A DNA stretch of 64,000 nucleotides from Macrotrachela quadricornifera (GCA_022393335.1 JAJEKB010020950.1:326770-390769); one strand, 5' to 3'. Numbered from the stretch's first letter, positions 24,845-37,880 are shown. Program-made: numbers and translations. Notes: a model not told the origin generated them from the letters alone.

Positions 24845-25793
24845 CTATCTCGTCGTTCGGTCACATCGTAATCGATCTCTGACAACTTGACGAAAACGAT
24901 TCGATACAGTCAAAAACATATAAAAGTTTCCCTTAAAATAAATCATAAAAATATTTATTAATTTATCTAAGAAAGAATCAACATACGACGTAATAAAAAT
25001 AAGTTACCAGAATGAGGATAGTTGATATAAATGATTCTTGGAGTAATTGATTTTTACTTTTAGTGGATTTAGCTGTTATTAATCTATATATAGTATAAGT
25101 GCCAAAAGGAGTCATACTAATAAAAACAAGCATCACTTGCATCAAAATCATTTTTAACAGTTGTCGATCAACACGTAGTCTAGTAAGAGTAACTGTTTCA
25201 TGAATATTTCGATAAGTTAAATATCCAAATATAATCATGACTACAGCTGGCATGATAGATAAACAAATTAAAGTGTATAATGAAATATAGGATGCATAGG
25301 TAGGATTGGTAGATCCACATGTTTTAGTTACAGGTGGAATATTATAGGTTATTAAAATAGGAATTCCATGAAGACACCAAATAATAATGACGATAAACAT
25401 AATTCGATGAGTCCATCGTATATTACTACATCGACGAAGATAAGCATGTTGTGATGTAGCTAAAAATTGATCAATTGTTGTTAAACATGAACAAGTGAAA
25501 GATGTTAGACCAAGATAACCAACTAAGAATGAATATATTTTACACCAAGGTAATGATTTGCGCGATATATCAATGTTAGAATTTGCACCCACAATACGAA
25601 TAGTGAGATTAATTAATATATAAAGAATATTATGTATGGAACCAACAAGAAAATAAAATGTACAAGGATTTTTACGATAGGCACTTACACTTGAAAATAT
25701 GAAAATATTCATTCCATTACCTATTACACCTGTGAAAAGAAGAACAGATCCAATGTAAATGGTACATTGATTACCAATATATGCTAATGACAT
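24845..25793 (-). CDS. orphan rhodopsin-like GPCR, two exons
   Basis: Seven-transmembrane receptor of 297 residues in the plasma membrane; ligand unknown. Exon 1 is 25793-24987 and exon 2 is 24931-24845. The uninterrupted frame stops at 24978, but a GTATGT donor at 24986 and an AG acceptor at 24932-24933 join, in phase, an exon encoding the end of TM7 and a basic helix-8-like tail (FYMFLTVSNRFR). Visible hallmarks are GNGMNIFIF in TM1, WCK before TM3 and TCGST in loop 2 for the conserved disulphide, and IDQF in place of DRY. A clear NPxxY is absent. It fits a divergent family of small receptors that I recall as expanded in bdelloids, which I cannot verify here. Neighbours on both sides are transposon debris. 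Confidence 0.82.
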
Positions 25794-27411
25794 TATTATT
25801 TATTCTGATGTAAATGATGTTTATCAATCTACAAAAACTAATCTGAAATTTCCATAATATATTATAAAAACATATAAAAGAAGCCAAGATTTATTGTTGC
25901 GTTAATTATTCAGTTTTAAAAACACTTAGATCATATCAATAGTAGTGACAGTGATATCTTAATTCCTTATAAATGGCTTTAAAAAACTTTCTTTCTAAAT
26001 AGTTTGATAGAGAAAAGAATGATTTATTTCTCTATGCTAGTTGATCGTACTTTAACTGATATCATAATAATAATTGTTCGGTAAAATCTATTTCGTTATG
26101 CTTTTTACAAAGAATTAAAATATCAATCATTCTCACTTATTTTGGTATCCCCCAAGTAGTTTCTTTCTAAACTAAATATAAATGTAGTATTTTGTAATAT
26201 TCAAAACTTATTATCATCCTTGCCCATTACAATTGTTCAAATGCTTCTAAGTCAAGATTCTATATATGATACGATCTTCAATGAGCTGTAAATACTCTGA
26301 AAAAAAGTATTCGCATTGTTAGTTTACTGCTATCAAGAAACTACTTTTTTAAAAGTATTGGTTAGTACAATATCGTGAGTCCTCTTGGAAATATCAGAAA
26401 AACTGAATTTCGAATTTTGACTTGAAAATTTATATAGAGATAGATCTTAATGATAACGATTCGTTGTCCAAATTTTAGCTTCTTTGATCGCCTTTGTTTT
26501 AAAATAAGAGTATTGAAATCTTATCACATGTATGAATGAAAGGATTGCAAGACCTTCTGAAAAATAAATTAAGTTTCTGAAATTTGAACATATTTTTGAA
26601 TGTGCTCTGATATTTCTAGAGTTCTGAGTTTTTTCGATCACAGTTTTATTTGTAGAATTAAGTATGATTTTAACTCAATAATATAGAGAAGGTCCCAAAA
26701 GTCTGGCATGAAAGTTAATTCATAGAATTTCACCATTCATCAAACGTAACTGATCAATTTTATTTCTAGATGATAGATATCAGCGTGACATTATTGCTTG
26801 TCCGGAGAAACCTCGCAAATACTGTTTAAGGATATAACTTTCCACTATAACATCAAAATTAGTTCTTTTTCTACCTATTTTGCAAATTTTCTCTTTGAAT
26901 ATCTCAGTTTCTTGCGGGTTTTGTATCGATCACATCTTACGTCCTCACTTTATAGACATTTGTTGTGATATGTTGGTACAAAATAAATCTAATAATGTCA
27001 CATTTTAAGATCTTGAAATTCATAAGATAGATTCTTACGCTTTTAGTTTATCAATCATGATTTCGAATCTTGGAGCGATCTTATGAGCTTCAAGAACTTG
27101 AAATGTCATATTATTAAGCTTATTTTGCACTAACATAACATATGACAGGAAATATCTATAAATGATAGTATAAGATGTAACCGACATAAAAGCACGACAA
27201 AAAGAAATACAAGAAATTGAGATATTCAAAGAAAAACACTGCAAAATAAATAGAAAAAGGATTAATTTTAGTGTATTAACGAAAATTTATATCTTTAAAT
27301 AGTATTTATAAGGTTTGTCTGAACAAACAATTTCACACTGATATGTATTATCAGGAAAAAAATTGATTAATTAAGTATGATAAATGCTCAGTAAAAAAAT
27401 ATAAGATTTTA
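25794..27411. other. gene-free region upstream of GPCR
   Basis: AT-rich; frames at 26447 and 27035 (-) are short with no features. The GPCR promoter should be near 25800-26000, with no clear core element. Confidence 0.35.
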
Positions 27412-27567
27412 TCGAATTTCAATCAAATTTTTGTGCACCAAAATCAAAATTCTACTTGATTTAGAGAATTAGTTTTGATTAAAAATTAAATTGTTGTTGA
27501 TTTGAGAAGATTTCAATCAATTGTAAGTTTGATTTTGATGCATAAAAATCTGGTTGAAATTCTACGA
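27412..27567. repeat. 156-bp palindromic MITE-like element
   Basis: Left arm CGAATTTCAATCAAATTTTT followed by GTGCACCAAAATCAAA; the right arm, complemented, reads TCGTAGAATTTCAACCAGAT then TTTTATGCATCAAAATCAAA. The arms span about 50 bases each and the centre is AT-rich. No ORF. Confidence 0.65.
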
Positions 27568-28222
27568 ATTAACTTTCACATCGATCCTTTTGGATGCTCT
27601 GTATACCGTCTAAAAACTGTCGTTCCCGAAAAAAGTCTATGAAGGAGCTATTGACTCACGAAGGCTCATCATTATTTTACAAAGATATATGAATATCTAT
27701 TATGGGAGAAAAAGCGAGACTTTTGTACTTCTCTCGTACTTTAGGAAAGTCGGGAGTGGATGAAGTCCTGCTTTCTCTCTCCTAGTATTCATAGGTCTAC
27801 GAAGATCAACCGCGGTTATTAAAAGTTAGATGAATATTTATAAACCAAGAAATGATCTCCATTATGAAAAGCAGTATATAACGCATATATGTATTCAACT
27901 GTGTTTATCGAATAAAAGCGTGAGTAGGATAATTTTTAACAGTTTAGAAAAGCTTTTTAGTATTCGTTAGATAGTGTCATACAAGTATATCTCTTCTTTC
28001 CCTTCAGTTTAAGTTTTTACACATGTACACTGCATCTATATTTTCTGCCATTCTAATATGATCTAGTCCAATCACTTTACTTCAATTTTTTTTCATATAT
28101 TTATTATGTGTTATTCCTTTTAATATTGTCTGACGAATTTCTAGTTTGGATAAAGAATAATAATCATATTCGAAAATTACTTTTAAAAACTTAGATTTTT
28201 GCAAAAAAACCCTCACCCTCAA
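27568..28222. other. gene-free region
   Basis: I see nothing supportable here; it ends in a CCCTCACCCTC run that abuts the dispersed repeat. Confidence 0.3.
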
Positions 28223-28575
28223 GATTGTGTGAAACACGACGTACTACTGTTACTAATTTCCCCAAAATTTCCTTATTTTGTAGCAGAGAATTTCAACAAG
28301 AAAATATTTCAAAAACATTTTAATTAGACTTGGTTTATACATGACCTCTGATACTCCTTGAAGACTCACGTCACTATATGTAAAAGCCTCCAAATTGCAT
28401 TTCTCATCCCGTATGATGATCTCAAAAGTCTGTCTGTTTTGATCTGTGATGCTTTATAACGACTTGTACCTGCGACCTTTGACCTGTGTCGATCAGTTTG
28501 TGAAAGGAGAAAGAATGAATCCAAATTTCTACCCCTATATACTTCAACACATCTTTTAGATTGTGTTTCACGAAA
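28223..28575 (-). repeat. dispersed repeat family, copy 2 (inverted)
   Basis: Reverse-orientation counterpart of 19963-20490. Both ends carry the word GTGAAACAC facing inward (left GTGTGAAACACGACG; right, complemented, TTTCGTGAAACACAATC), consistent with short terminal inverted repeats of a roughly 350-bp element. The centre is shorter than in copy 1. Confidence 0.68.
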
Positions 28576-30660
28576 GAGGGATGAAAGTGAGAATAAGAGT
28601 TAGTGCATTAGATCTCTTTTAACAATTAAATCAAAGTATAGTACTGGAATGGTGTTAATACAGATACAGTGTGAGCTCTAGATTTATCTGATGAAGATAG
28701 AGCAGGAAAAGTTTATAAGAATGACTGTAGCGTAATAGTGATTCTTCTCTTTCAGACCATCTATACCCACTGCTTTTCTAAAAATTTTGCATCTTCCTTT
28801 TTATTTCGAATTCAGAAAGAATTAGAAATCACTATAGAATCTCATGAAGATGCATAAAATCAGAAACCATATATATCGTCTGGAAATACGCATTTCTCAC
28901 TTGTTTTCGTAGCAATATAACTTTTATAAACTAGAACTCTTTTTTTTCTTTATATATAGATGAATGATGGGAATGATAAAATTTTCTATGAAGACATGTT
29001 CCCTGAATGCTGACATCCGTAATGTGACTCATATTTCAAACACGTTTGAAAAGAAAAAAAAAAGAAATGATGGTAATAGTGTACTTAGCTGACCAATCAT
29101 ATTCCGTATCACCATGACCAATCGAAAACCGTTGATAACTGCATTTTTTATCAAATCCATGGATCAAGCGATTTACTCATTTTTCACTGCTTTTTTAATT
29201 ATTTTTCGATAAAATTAACATTAGCTCATTTGAAAGCATCGATTTTTACTTGAACAAGTCGGTTCTAACATATTACACTATATTCTGTTAGATGGTAGTA
29301 TAATTTTCTGTCGTAGTCCATCTTTTATCTAATAATTATTTTTATGACACTATCCTTAATTAATATCCAAACTCGTGAACTAAGGGGAAACTACTAGTGT
29401 GACTGATACTAGTGCCTGTAGCACGTTGACAAATATAAGCGAGAGCGATTATGACTGAAATTTGATATTTTTGTAAGGGTCAAAAAATATTTGCTCAGTA
29501 AGAACTAAAAAATATAAAAAAGAATCGCGGTTAAATGCCTAGTTAACCAACAATTTTCAACTGGTTATAGCAACATAGAATGTTTAGTGAGTACCGATAA
29601 ATGATTACTTAGTCATAAATATTCAAAATCACTAAAGTATGATTAAATTTCCTTTTCCATGCACTCAAAATGCAGAAAGTCTCAATCACATACTCTTTCA
29701 GCTAAAATCTCAAACTAATATTTTTCTATTGTTTGCGAAAGGGCATTATTTTCTTAACTATTTTACAGATAGATTTCAGATTCTGAATAATTTTAATTGA
29801 AGGTACATAAATTATCGGTTGATTTTTATCAGAGAAGTTTGTCATTTTTCTAAATTTATTGCTGTTGGCTTGAATTTTAATTCAAAATCATGTACGACAG
29901 AAATACAGAAAAAAAAACTAAAGAAAATGGTCATTAAAGATTAAGCACATACTGTTGTTGGTATGCGTGTAGTATACAGGATGAAATGCGACACGCTCAA
30001 TGTATTTGCAGAATAGCAAGTTTTAATGTTTCTTTTCTTTTTCATCGCTTATTTACTTAACGTATATACGCCACAAACGTGCCTCTATGATACTTCTGTA
30101 ATCATGAATTCCTGATTTTATTTTCTCCTTATCTTAATATTTGTGTAATGTGAAAATACATCAACAAATTCAGCCAACTATCTCAATAATTTTTTATAAA
30201 CTATTTTCGATAGTATCAGAAAGTTGATCGGATCGAGTTTGTTTTGAAAAATCTATCGTTAGACTTGTTTTTGATCCGATATATTCGATAAAACTTATTG
30301 AATTTAAAACTATCTATCGTTTATTGACCAAAATTAAAGGTGTTTTCAAAGATATTGAATACTAGCGGAAGTACCCGATATTGGTCGAGATTATTTGATA
30401 ATACATACCTGAGATATTAGAAAACGACGTTGTTATGATGTCCAATCAGTTATCGAACTTCGATACCGCAACATGTGTTCAGATCATTTTCTCTTTTCAA
30501 CTGTTGTTTTCATCATTCTTAATTTATTAAAAATATTTTTACCTTTTTTTACTGTTCTTTTTGTTTGATCTACTTTTTCATTAGAAAGAGACCATGTCTA
30601 ATGAAATACAGTTTTTTTTATTACAAAGCTGTTTGATACACAATGTTTCTGGTTTCCACA
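28576..30660. other. gene-free region downstream of Helitron remnant
   Basis: AT-rich without credible ORFs. The 3' end of the Helitron would lie here on the minus strand. I looked for a CTRR end with a short hairpin and could not identify one with confidence. Confidence 0.3.
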
Positions 30661-33285
30661 TTAAGGGCGAAAATATACTCTTGAGGATGCTACGTAAAGT
30701 TGGCCAAGAAAAAAGCAAGAAGTCTTTAAATTGATATCAGCAACCTTAAGTGATTGTCCTTGAGCTTTATTGATATTCAACGCAAAGGAAAGACGTACAG
30801 GAAACTAAAGACGCTTGAACTCAAGCAGCATATCATTAGGAACTATCGGTATTCGTGGTATGAATACATCTTCACCCTTTGGGCAGTCTTCAAGATTGTT
30901 GCTTCAATATCCAGATTCCTCGGAAGCATAATGGGAAAATCAATTTTAAGCAGCACGTTGTGTCGTAACATTTCAGAAGGCTCGAGAGAATTGAGAAATT
31001 CAGTGGGGTACTGAATCATCCCGTTGACATCCACAAATATATCAACCAACTTGTAAAATATAGTTTCTTCGGGGAATTCTTGTTGAATTTGTAAGTTGCT
31101 GGCATTCAAGCTGTTATTTTTAGAGGCAAGAATAACATGTGTACACAGTCATTTATGCTCGTTGGAATAATTCCGGATGTACGGTAACATGATGCTCTTC
31201 ATTATACAGAATGTTGATGAATCTACTGATTGATTGAACTAGTACTTTTCCATTTCCGATAGTGAGCAGATTTTGAGTGAAATGAGCAGCAGACACATTA
31301 CCCTCGAAATGAAGTCGCGTGTTGGTTTTTAGTCCTAATTATATAACGTGTCTTCAAAGGTATGAAATTTTCAAGCAAGCTTCAACCCCATCAGCCATTG
31401 TATCCTTTGGAATAATAGGCAGCGTTTAACGAAAGTTACCTACCAGGAGTACAGCAACTCCACTCATATGTTTCCCATTGCCACAAAGATCTTGAAGAGT
31501 ACGACCCCAAGTCTCTAATGCTTGCCTGTGTGACATTGTACATTTGTCCGTTGAGAGACAGCTTTAGTGTTGAGTAAGCAATACGACTACTATGAAGCCA
31601 CGCAGCAGCAATACTCGAAGTCCTTCTCGTTTCACCAGTAACGGTCCATTTGCTGACACATATTTATTTAACTCGTTCACCTCGTAACTTGTTTCTTCAA
31701 GATTTCTTTGAGGAATGGGAAGATCTAATTGCTTGAGATCGTTGCCAGCCATCTCGAAAGCTTCATCTTCGAGAATAATCAGTGCTTCATTGGACATATC
31801 ATGTGTATAATCCATATTCATTCTGGAATTTCGTTTGCAAGCTTATATGAAAATGTCTTCTGTCAGATTTTCTTTTTGCGACTTCCACAATTGCCTCAGG
31901 ATAGATAGTCCTCAAGTGATTAGTTAGATGATGAATAGATTTCTCAGTCTTGCAGGTGATTGAATCGTAGCTTCTCCAGAGGTCATAGCATCCCATTCCA
32001 CATCATCTTCACGTAAGTCTGTCAATTGACAAGCTTCGTAAAATGTTGCACAAATTAGACCATACATAGTCCTGAGAGTTTCAAACGAAGTAGAGCCTCT
32101 AACCATGTGAAGTAAGAACCGCAAGAAGAAGCATTCAAAGTTATTTGGATGACGCTTGAAACCTTTTCCCGATACGTACCAAGTGTAATACTTTGGAACA
32201 CCACAATATGGTAGCGTTTTGGCAAAATCTTCTTTCTGATAGAGTAACAAAAAACCACCCAACGTCGTTTTCGGTTGCTCAATGATTTTCTCATATAAAT
32301 TGTACTCCGTGAAGTAGATACGTTGACCATTTTCCGAATCCACAGTCAAATGTGGCACTATTGGATATTGTTCATGAATTGGAAAAATCAGAATTCGCCA
32401 AACTGCCTCATTGCTGCTAATTTATCTAACTAACTGATAACATTCAATTTCGTCAAATGCTATTCCATCTTTTTCCAAGCCAAATGTTGCCTGATCACTG
32501 TCCTTGTTAACTTATTTGCAGATGTATTTGATTGACTCAATTGAATTGCAATACTGAATATTACTGAGAAAACACTGGATGGCATCGTGCCATCCATTTG
32601 TTATCGATTTCAATCTCTTGGTTGGAATTGCCAATTTTCCTATTGATTTTGGCTTTGATATTACCACTTTGTGTGTCATGTAGAAGTTGTCCTGGATATC
32701 TTTTGGTGCATTTTCCATTTTTCATACAGGATGAGCTAGGTGAGACATTACCATAACGGTCGTGAATCATGTTTCTGACGATTATATCAAACAGATGAAG
32801 ATCTCGCTGGGGACCAGATAGGTCTGCATTGATGACACTGCCTAATTGATCTGGCTTAGTTTTGTCCTTCGACCATGTCAAGATATGGGCATGTGCTATC
32901 CTTTCGGGCTCTCGGTAACAATATTTATCAGTTTCATGAACTTCTGCCTGAATACTCTTGCCAACAGATAAAGACGATCAAAATGAGTTTGGTAGAGCAG
33001 AAGCTCTGCTTGAATTTCTTGTCACTTAGAATTACAGGTGAACGTCACAAACAGTTTGAGCCTTCTATAGTTTCTAGTGTATGTCATAACATCTTATGTA
33101 TACTCGTACATATGACGTGGACTTCCAGTGAAGATAGATCGCAAGATCACGAACTGATCATGATTTTTAGCTTTTCCATCATTGACTATAGCATTTCTCA
33201 GGTGAATGTGTTCGTTCCCTGTAAGTTTAAGATTCGATTGACAGGTCCATCTCGTATCATCACTCTGTATACATAAAAATCCATA
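30661..33285 (-). pseudogene. Helitron Rep/helicase remnant
   Basis: Rolling-circle transposon protein. Read on the minus strand, the order is that of a Helitron: the Helitron-like N-terminal domain (GSPRHMYEYTQDVMTY, LFVTFTC) from about 33220 to 32880; a block with MIHDRYG and GKCTKRYP near 32880-32700; NGQRIYFTEYN and a later ECFFLRFLLHMVRG block near 32330-32080; a PIF1 helicase piece with MSHRQALE and LLVGNFR near 31535-31430; then PIMLPRNLD near 30930; and a helicase motif VI-like LNINKAQGQS near 30770, ending at TAA 30661. Frames shift several times, and stops such as TGA at 33024-33022 and TAA at 31438-31436 replace expected Trp and Gln. It is inactive. Internal deletions make it shorter than an autonomous copy. 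Confidence 0.85.
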
Positions 33286-33319
33286 GCCGATACGTAGGTG
33301 AAGTTAGCCTCATATTCGA

Positions 33320-33665
33320 ATAAATCCCGCCAAGATTCCTCCAGGAAGCTGCTCCAACTGTTCCAAAGAGTTCCAGAGTAAAACTCGATGAGCTCTATCG
33401 ATTGGTAGCCTTGGATTCTCCATAACTCATACCATTCGTGAGAAAATCTCGAAATACCTATATTTTACTACATGAATCTCCTCATATAGTTAGTAAATCC
33501 AGCCAAGATTCGTCTAGGAAAGTGTCCTAGCTGTTCCAGAGATTTCCAGAGAAGAACTCGATGAGCTCTATTGATTGGTAACCTTGGATTTTTTTATAGC
33601 TGATATCATGCGTAAAAAAATACCAAAATACCTATATTTCTTTAGACAAATCTGAACTCATATAA
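33320..33665. repeat. two-unit tandem repeat, about 172-bp period
   Basis: CCAAGATTC at 33331 and 33503 start two similar units. Both contain CTCGATGAGCTCTAT and GATTGGTA(G/A)CCTTGGAT and end near ATACCTATATTT. The units differ by roughly 15-20 percent by eye. No coding potential. It could be the edge of the Helitron or a separate old satellite. Confidence 0.65.
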
Positions 33666-34232
33666 ATCAAATTTTTTAAAGAATATTCGTCAAAATTGAA
33701 TTGATCGGTTCTTGATTAGAAAATGAGTTCAAATAAATAAACTACTTTCATGAAATTAATCGAAAAACCGCACTACGCTATAAGCTAGAAAATTATTTAT
33801 AGACTATAGCTAAAGATATTCTAGAAAAGTTCATATGAATCCTCCAAGGAATTTCTGCTTTCTTGAAAATTCGATATTCAAAGAAATTGAAATAATAAAT
33901 TTTATTCACATAAATATAAGAAAAAAAACAACAAAAATAAGTTCACAAATAACAACACAAAAGATTTCAAAAACAATCCTTGAAAAAAAGGTATTGATTC
34001 ACAAATGAATATTGAAAATATTAATCTATACAGATTCTGAATAATTTACTCAAATAATCCTTATATAATTCATGAAAACGTTTCACCGTATGATAAAGTG
34101 TGCAAGGTGATATAAATGACATGTGATATGAGAGAAAGATAAATGCGTATATTGAAATAATAAATGAATAAAAGGTTTATTGTGAAAGATAAAGTGTATA
34201 TGATAGTAAAAGTATCGAAAATTTAATTCTCA
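33666..34232. other. intergenic upstream of K+ channel gene
   Basis: Strongly AT-rich, no ORFs; should hold the promoter and 5' UTR of the channel gene, with no clear TATA box. Confidence 0.35.
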
Positions 34233-35514
34233 ATGGTTGAATATCGTTTATTTGATTCTAATAATTCAAATAGTATTATTCCACAAATAATTCCAACAAT
34301 TAATTCGTTAGTATTAATTTATTTATTTAAAATAAATAATTTTTATGTATTTTAAAGTAGTGATGATAGAAGACGATCATCAGGTATGAGTTTTTTTAAC
34401 ATAAAAAAAAAATTATTTTATTTTTTCATGAAACTAATATAAAGCTATATCATGGTCGCGACAACGTCTTATAACAAAAAAAGGAAATATTAATTTTAAA
34501 AGGTAAATATTTATTTTTATAAAAAAACATAATAATAATAATAATAATAATTGATAAAATAGAATTAATATTGAAAGTCGTAGTCGCTATTTACAAGATA
34601 TTTTTACATCATTATTAGATTTATCATGGTCATGGATATTATCATTATTTGTTTGTTGTTTTGTAATATCATGGCTTTTATTTGCTGTCATATGGTATAT
34701 AATAATGATTGTTCATGAAGATTTCTCTAATAAAAAATTCAATATAAATAATGGAAGTTTCATTCCATGTGTTAATGGTGTTCAATCATTTAGTGGAGCT
34801 CTTCTTTATTCAATAGAAACACAACAAACAATTGGTTATGGAACACGAGCAGTAACTGAAGAATGTACAATTGGAGTTATACTTGTAATAATTCAAAGTT
34901 GTTTTGGTCTTTTAATTCAAGCATTATGGGTCGGTCTTGTTTATACAAGATTATCTCGTCCACGTAAACGTCGTCAAACATTAATATGGTCAAAACAAGC
35001 TGTTATATCATTACGTGATGGAATGTTAACATTACAATGTCGTTTAGGTGATATGCGTTATAGATCAACATTAATTGAAGCTCATATAAGAATGTATTTT
35101 GTTTCAAAACGTTTAACAAAAGAATTTGAATCAATTCCACTTAATTTAACTGATATGGATGTTGGATTTGATGCTGGAAGAGATAGAATATTTCTTAATT
35201 GGCCACTTATTATTGAACATAAAATAGATCATCGAAGTCCATTATATGATATGAATAAAGAAAAAATATATAATGAAAAATTTGAAATATTAGTTGTACT
35301 TGAAGGTATTATTGAACCAACTGGAATGGTTACGCAAGCTAAAACATCTTATTTACCAACAGAAATTATTTGGGGTTCAAGATTTCAAAGAATGATTCAT
35401 TTTGATATACATCATTATACTGTTGATTATTCGAAATTTAATACAATTATGAAAGATGATTGTACATCCGATATTTCAGCGAAACAATTACAAGAACAAA
35501 ATAATCAAAATTAA
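34233..35514 (+). CDS. inward-rectifier potassium channel (Kir family)
   Basis: Subunit of a tetrameric K+ channel in the plasma membrane that sets resting potential. I read four exons: 34233-34306, 34358-34383, 34445-34502 and 34563-35514, all phase-consistent, giving 369 residues. The small exons supply the cytoplasmic N-terminus with the RQRLITKKGNIN motif that precedes the slide helix in Kir proteins. Exon 4 has the slide helix (RYLQDIFTSLLDL), TM1, the pore with the selectivity filter TIGYG (34828-34842) flanked by two Cys (CVNGV and EECT), TM2, and the cytoplasmic beta-rich domain with RPRKRRQTL and EAHIRMY. The length suits the family, and the ATG at 34233 is the first in frame. It most resembles the classical animal Kir2/Kir3 type; I cannot assign a subtype. 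Confidence 0.92.
34529..34550. repeat. AAT microsatellite in Kir intron 3
   Basis: About seven AAT units inside the third intron of the channel gene. Confidence 0.85.
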
Positions 35515-35597
35515 AATTTTATTTAATGAAAAAAAAATAATAATAATTATAAAAATTAATAGATTTAAAAGAGTTTTCAATATAAATCTAAGTAAAA

Positions 35598-35603
35598 AAT
35601 AAA
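35598..35603 (+). terminator. polyadenylation signal of Kir gene
   Basis: AATAAA 84 bases past the stop codon. Confidence 0.5.
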
Positions 35604-35733
35604 GAACGAGTAAAATGCTTAGTAATTAACGATATACAGTGGACATCACTTATTTTATGTTAAAACCTCAGTTTTTTCACAGAAATCCTAGTTTCTACTC
35701 TTCAGGAATAATTATTGACGAAAAACAACATAT

Positions 35734-35947
35734 GTGTAAAATATGAAACTTGAATTCAACTATTCAATTATTGAATACTTGAACTTTTATTCGGTGCCAC
35801 GAAGCGCGAGAGGCAGGCACCTGGGTGAGGGTGCCACGGAGCACGACAGGCATCTGCTTACATGAGGGTTTGAAAAGTTGAATAGTTGAAAAGTTGAATA
35901 ATTGAAGCAATAATTGAATAGTTGAATTCAACTTTCAAGTTTTACAC
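35734..35947. repeat. 214-bp palindromic element with GC-rich tandem core
   Basis: AT-rich arms are inverted copies: left GTGTAAAATATGAAACTTGA, right complemented GTGTAAAACTTGAAAGTTGA, both followed by ATTCAACTATTCAATTATTG. The centre (about 35793-35868) is unusually GC-rich and contains two direct units of about 37 bases starting GGTGCCACGAAGCGCGA and GGTGCCACGGAGCACGA, joined by GGGTGAGGGTG. No ORF. Confidence 0.75.
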
Positions 35948-37837
35948 TACGGCAAAAGAAAGCAAGCAAAGAGTGATAGAGTCTTATTTCATAGAAATAT
36001 TGCATTTTTCTTGTTTTCTTCTTTTGTTATCTACTACTACATCAAAGATGAACAGATAGACTATATTCGGGTCAAAAGAAAGCTTTCAGCGAGTAACTAA
36101 CGAATTTAAAATATGAACTGGCTCTAGGTCTTAGCAATAGCAACGCGATCTTGATAAGTTTTTGAAAAAAGCCATCGCCACAACGGGATGATAGCAGCAA
36201 TATTTTTCCAAGAACACTAAAAATTGCATGAATAGTATCAATGTTTACAGTTGAAACAGGCTGAGGCAAAATAAATCGGATGGACTAATGTTAATATTTC
36301 TAGTCTAATATGGATGTAGCAATGAAATTGGAAAAACTTTTTTAAAAGTCAATGAGGCGTGGTAGTGACAAGTTTTCAACCGCGTTGGGCATCTCTGCAG
36401 CTAACTTGTTGGGTCCAGCTAAGATGGAAGAGACTAAAACTTGAAACATCTATTTTATAATGTTCTTTTATTTAAAGAAAATAGAATAAGAAAAAATTTT
36501 TTGTTCCGTAAGATAAACTGTGAAGAAAGTTTACTTAAGTAGATAACATTACTACATTGCACAACAAGATAGAAAGAATTGAATGGCTCTACATAATTAT
36601 CGGATTAATGAGATCAAATTTCTTTCATAAAATCTAGAAGTTCACTTCTAGATAGATTCTTTGAAATATGAAGAAATAGAGAACAGCTACCAAACTTTTG
36701 AATGTCTATATTTAAAGTTTCATCTTCTAGATTAATCATTTCAATGGAACTTTACAAGTCAATAGAGATCAATCCATGTAACCGATAATGGAAAAACGAT
36801 CAATTATATTCCATTATTTTACAAAATTCATAAAATAATGAACATAAATTTAGTATTTTGCATTGATGTCTGTATTTATAATGCATTACAATACATTATC
36901 TGAAAAAATGATGAAGTGATCAATGATTGATTAAGATTCAACGAAGTATAATGCAATAGATTGTAAAAGAGCAGGGACTTCTACGGCTTCAAATTTCCCT
37001 ATTCCTAACTTTTCCAAATTTTATATATCATTCGGTGCAGAATTTTATGCAGGGGCAGCGGAACGATTCTACTCTAGGGAAGGCTTAAAATACTTCCATT
37101 TTGCTTTTATGTATATTTGTAAAACAGAAATTAGATGTGACATTATTGTTTATATTAAATGTAATTAAGCAAAATAAAAACAAAAATTATAGAAAAACTT
37201 TTTATTATTTTCCAAAAAAATAATATTAACAGTTGTAGGTCTCGAAGTACCGTAAAGACTGAAGTTTAAATATCCTTTATTCTGCAAGATATTAATATAA
37301 GAGATACTTCATGTCGCCAATAAAGCAAGTGCTAATATTATTTATTTTTCTTTGAAGCATCATGTTCTTGTGTTGATTATTAAAAGATAAAAGATTGATC
37401 TCGCTTGATAGATATTGATACTTTATTATTGAGTTATGTTTGATTAACTCAGATAGATAAATAAACTTTGAGGATCGAACAAAGAAATATTCGGCATCAA
37501 TGAACAGGACTTGCAAAAAAGGAAGATTACTTTACTTCTTCCTTATCGATCGTTGTACTACATATATTAATAATTGAGGATAACTTCTAACTTCATACTA
37601 CGTAAATGAGTCACTTGGACTGAAGATAGTAATTAACATAATTGTTGACGAGAATGTTCAAAAACAAACTCAAAGGTTTAAGAACTGTATCGCTCTATGT
37701 GATCTAATTTGTCTAATATCCATACATTCTTTTCGTAGCAAGTCATAAAGTCGACCATCGATAATTGAGATTAACTATGTTTCAAAAATATATTTTTTAG
37801 TAAAAACTTATTTTTAATTCGCATTGAAATATCATTC
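35948..37837. other. gene-free region
   Basis: AT-rich. Frames at 36072 and 37292 (-) show no features. A small local palindrome sits at about 36638-36653 (TCTAGAAGTTCACTTCTAGA). Nothing else supportable. Confidence 0.35.
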
Positions 37838-37880
37838 TTTCAGAAAAGGGTCAGCGAATCCATCGGATGAGCGCTACTTG
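37838..37880 (+). repeat. short dispersed repeat, copy 2
   Basis: Matches 9012-9055 and ends about 16 bases before the likely original ATG (37896) of the pseudogene that follows. Confidence 0.6.

Noticed and set aside
30754..31014. Plus-strand open frame of 86 codons.
   Set aside because: It is antisense to the Helitron helicase remnant, whose minus-strand reading shows helicase motifs.
32875..33276. Plus-strand open frame of 133 codons.
   Set aside because: Antisense shadow of the Helitron N-terminal domain.
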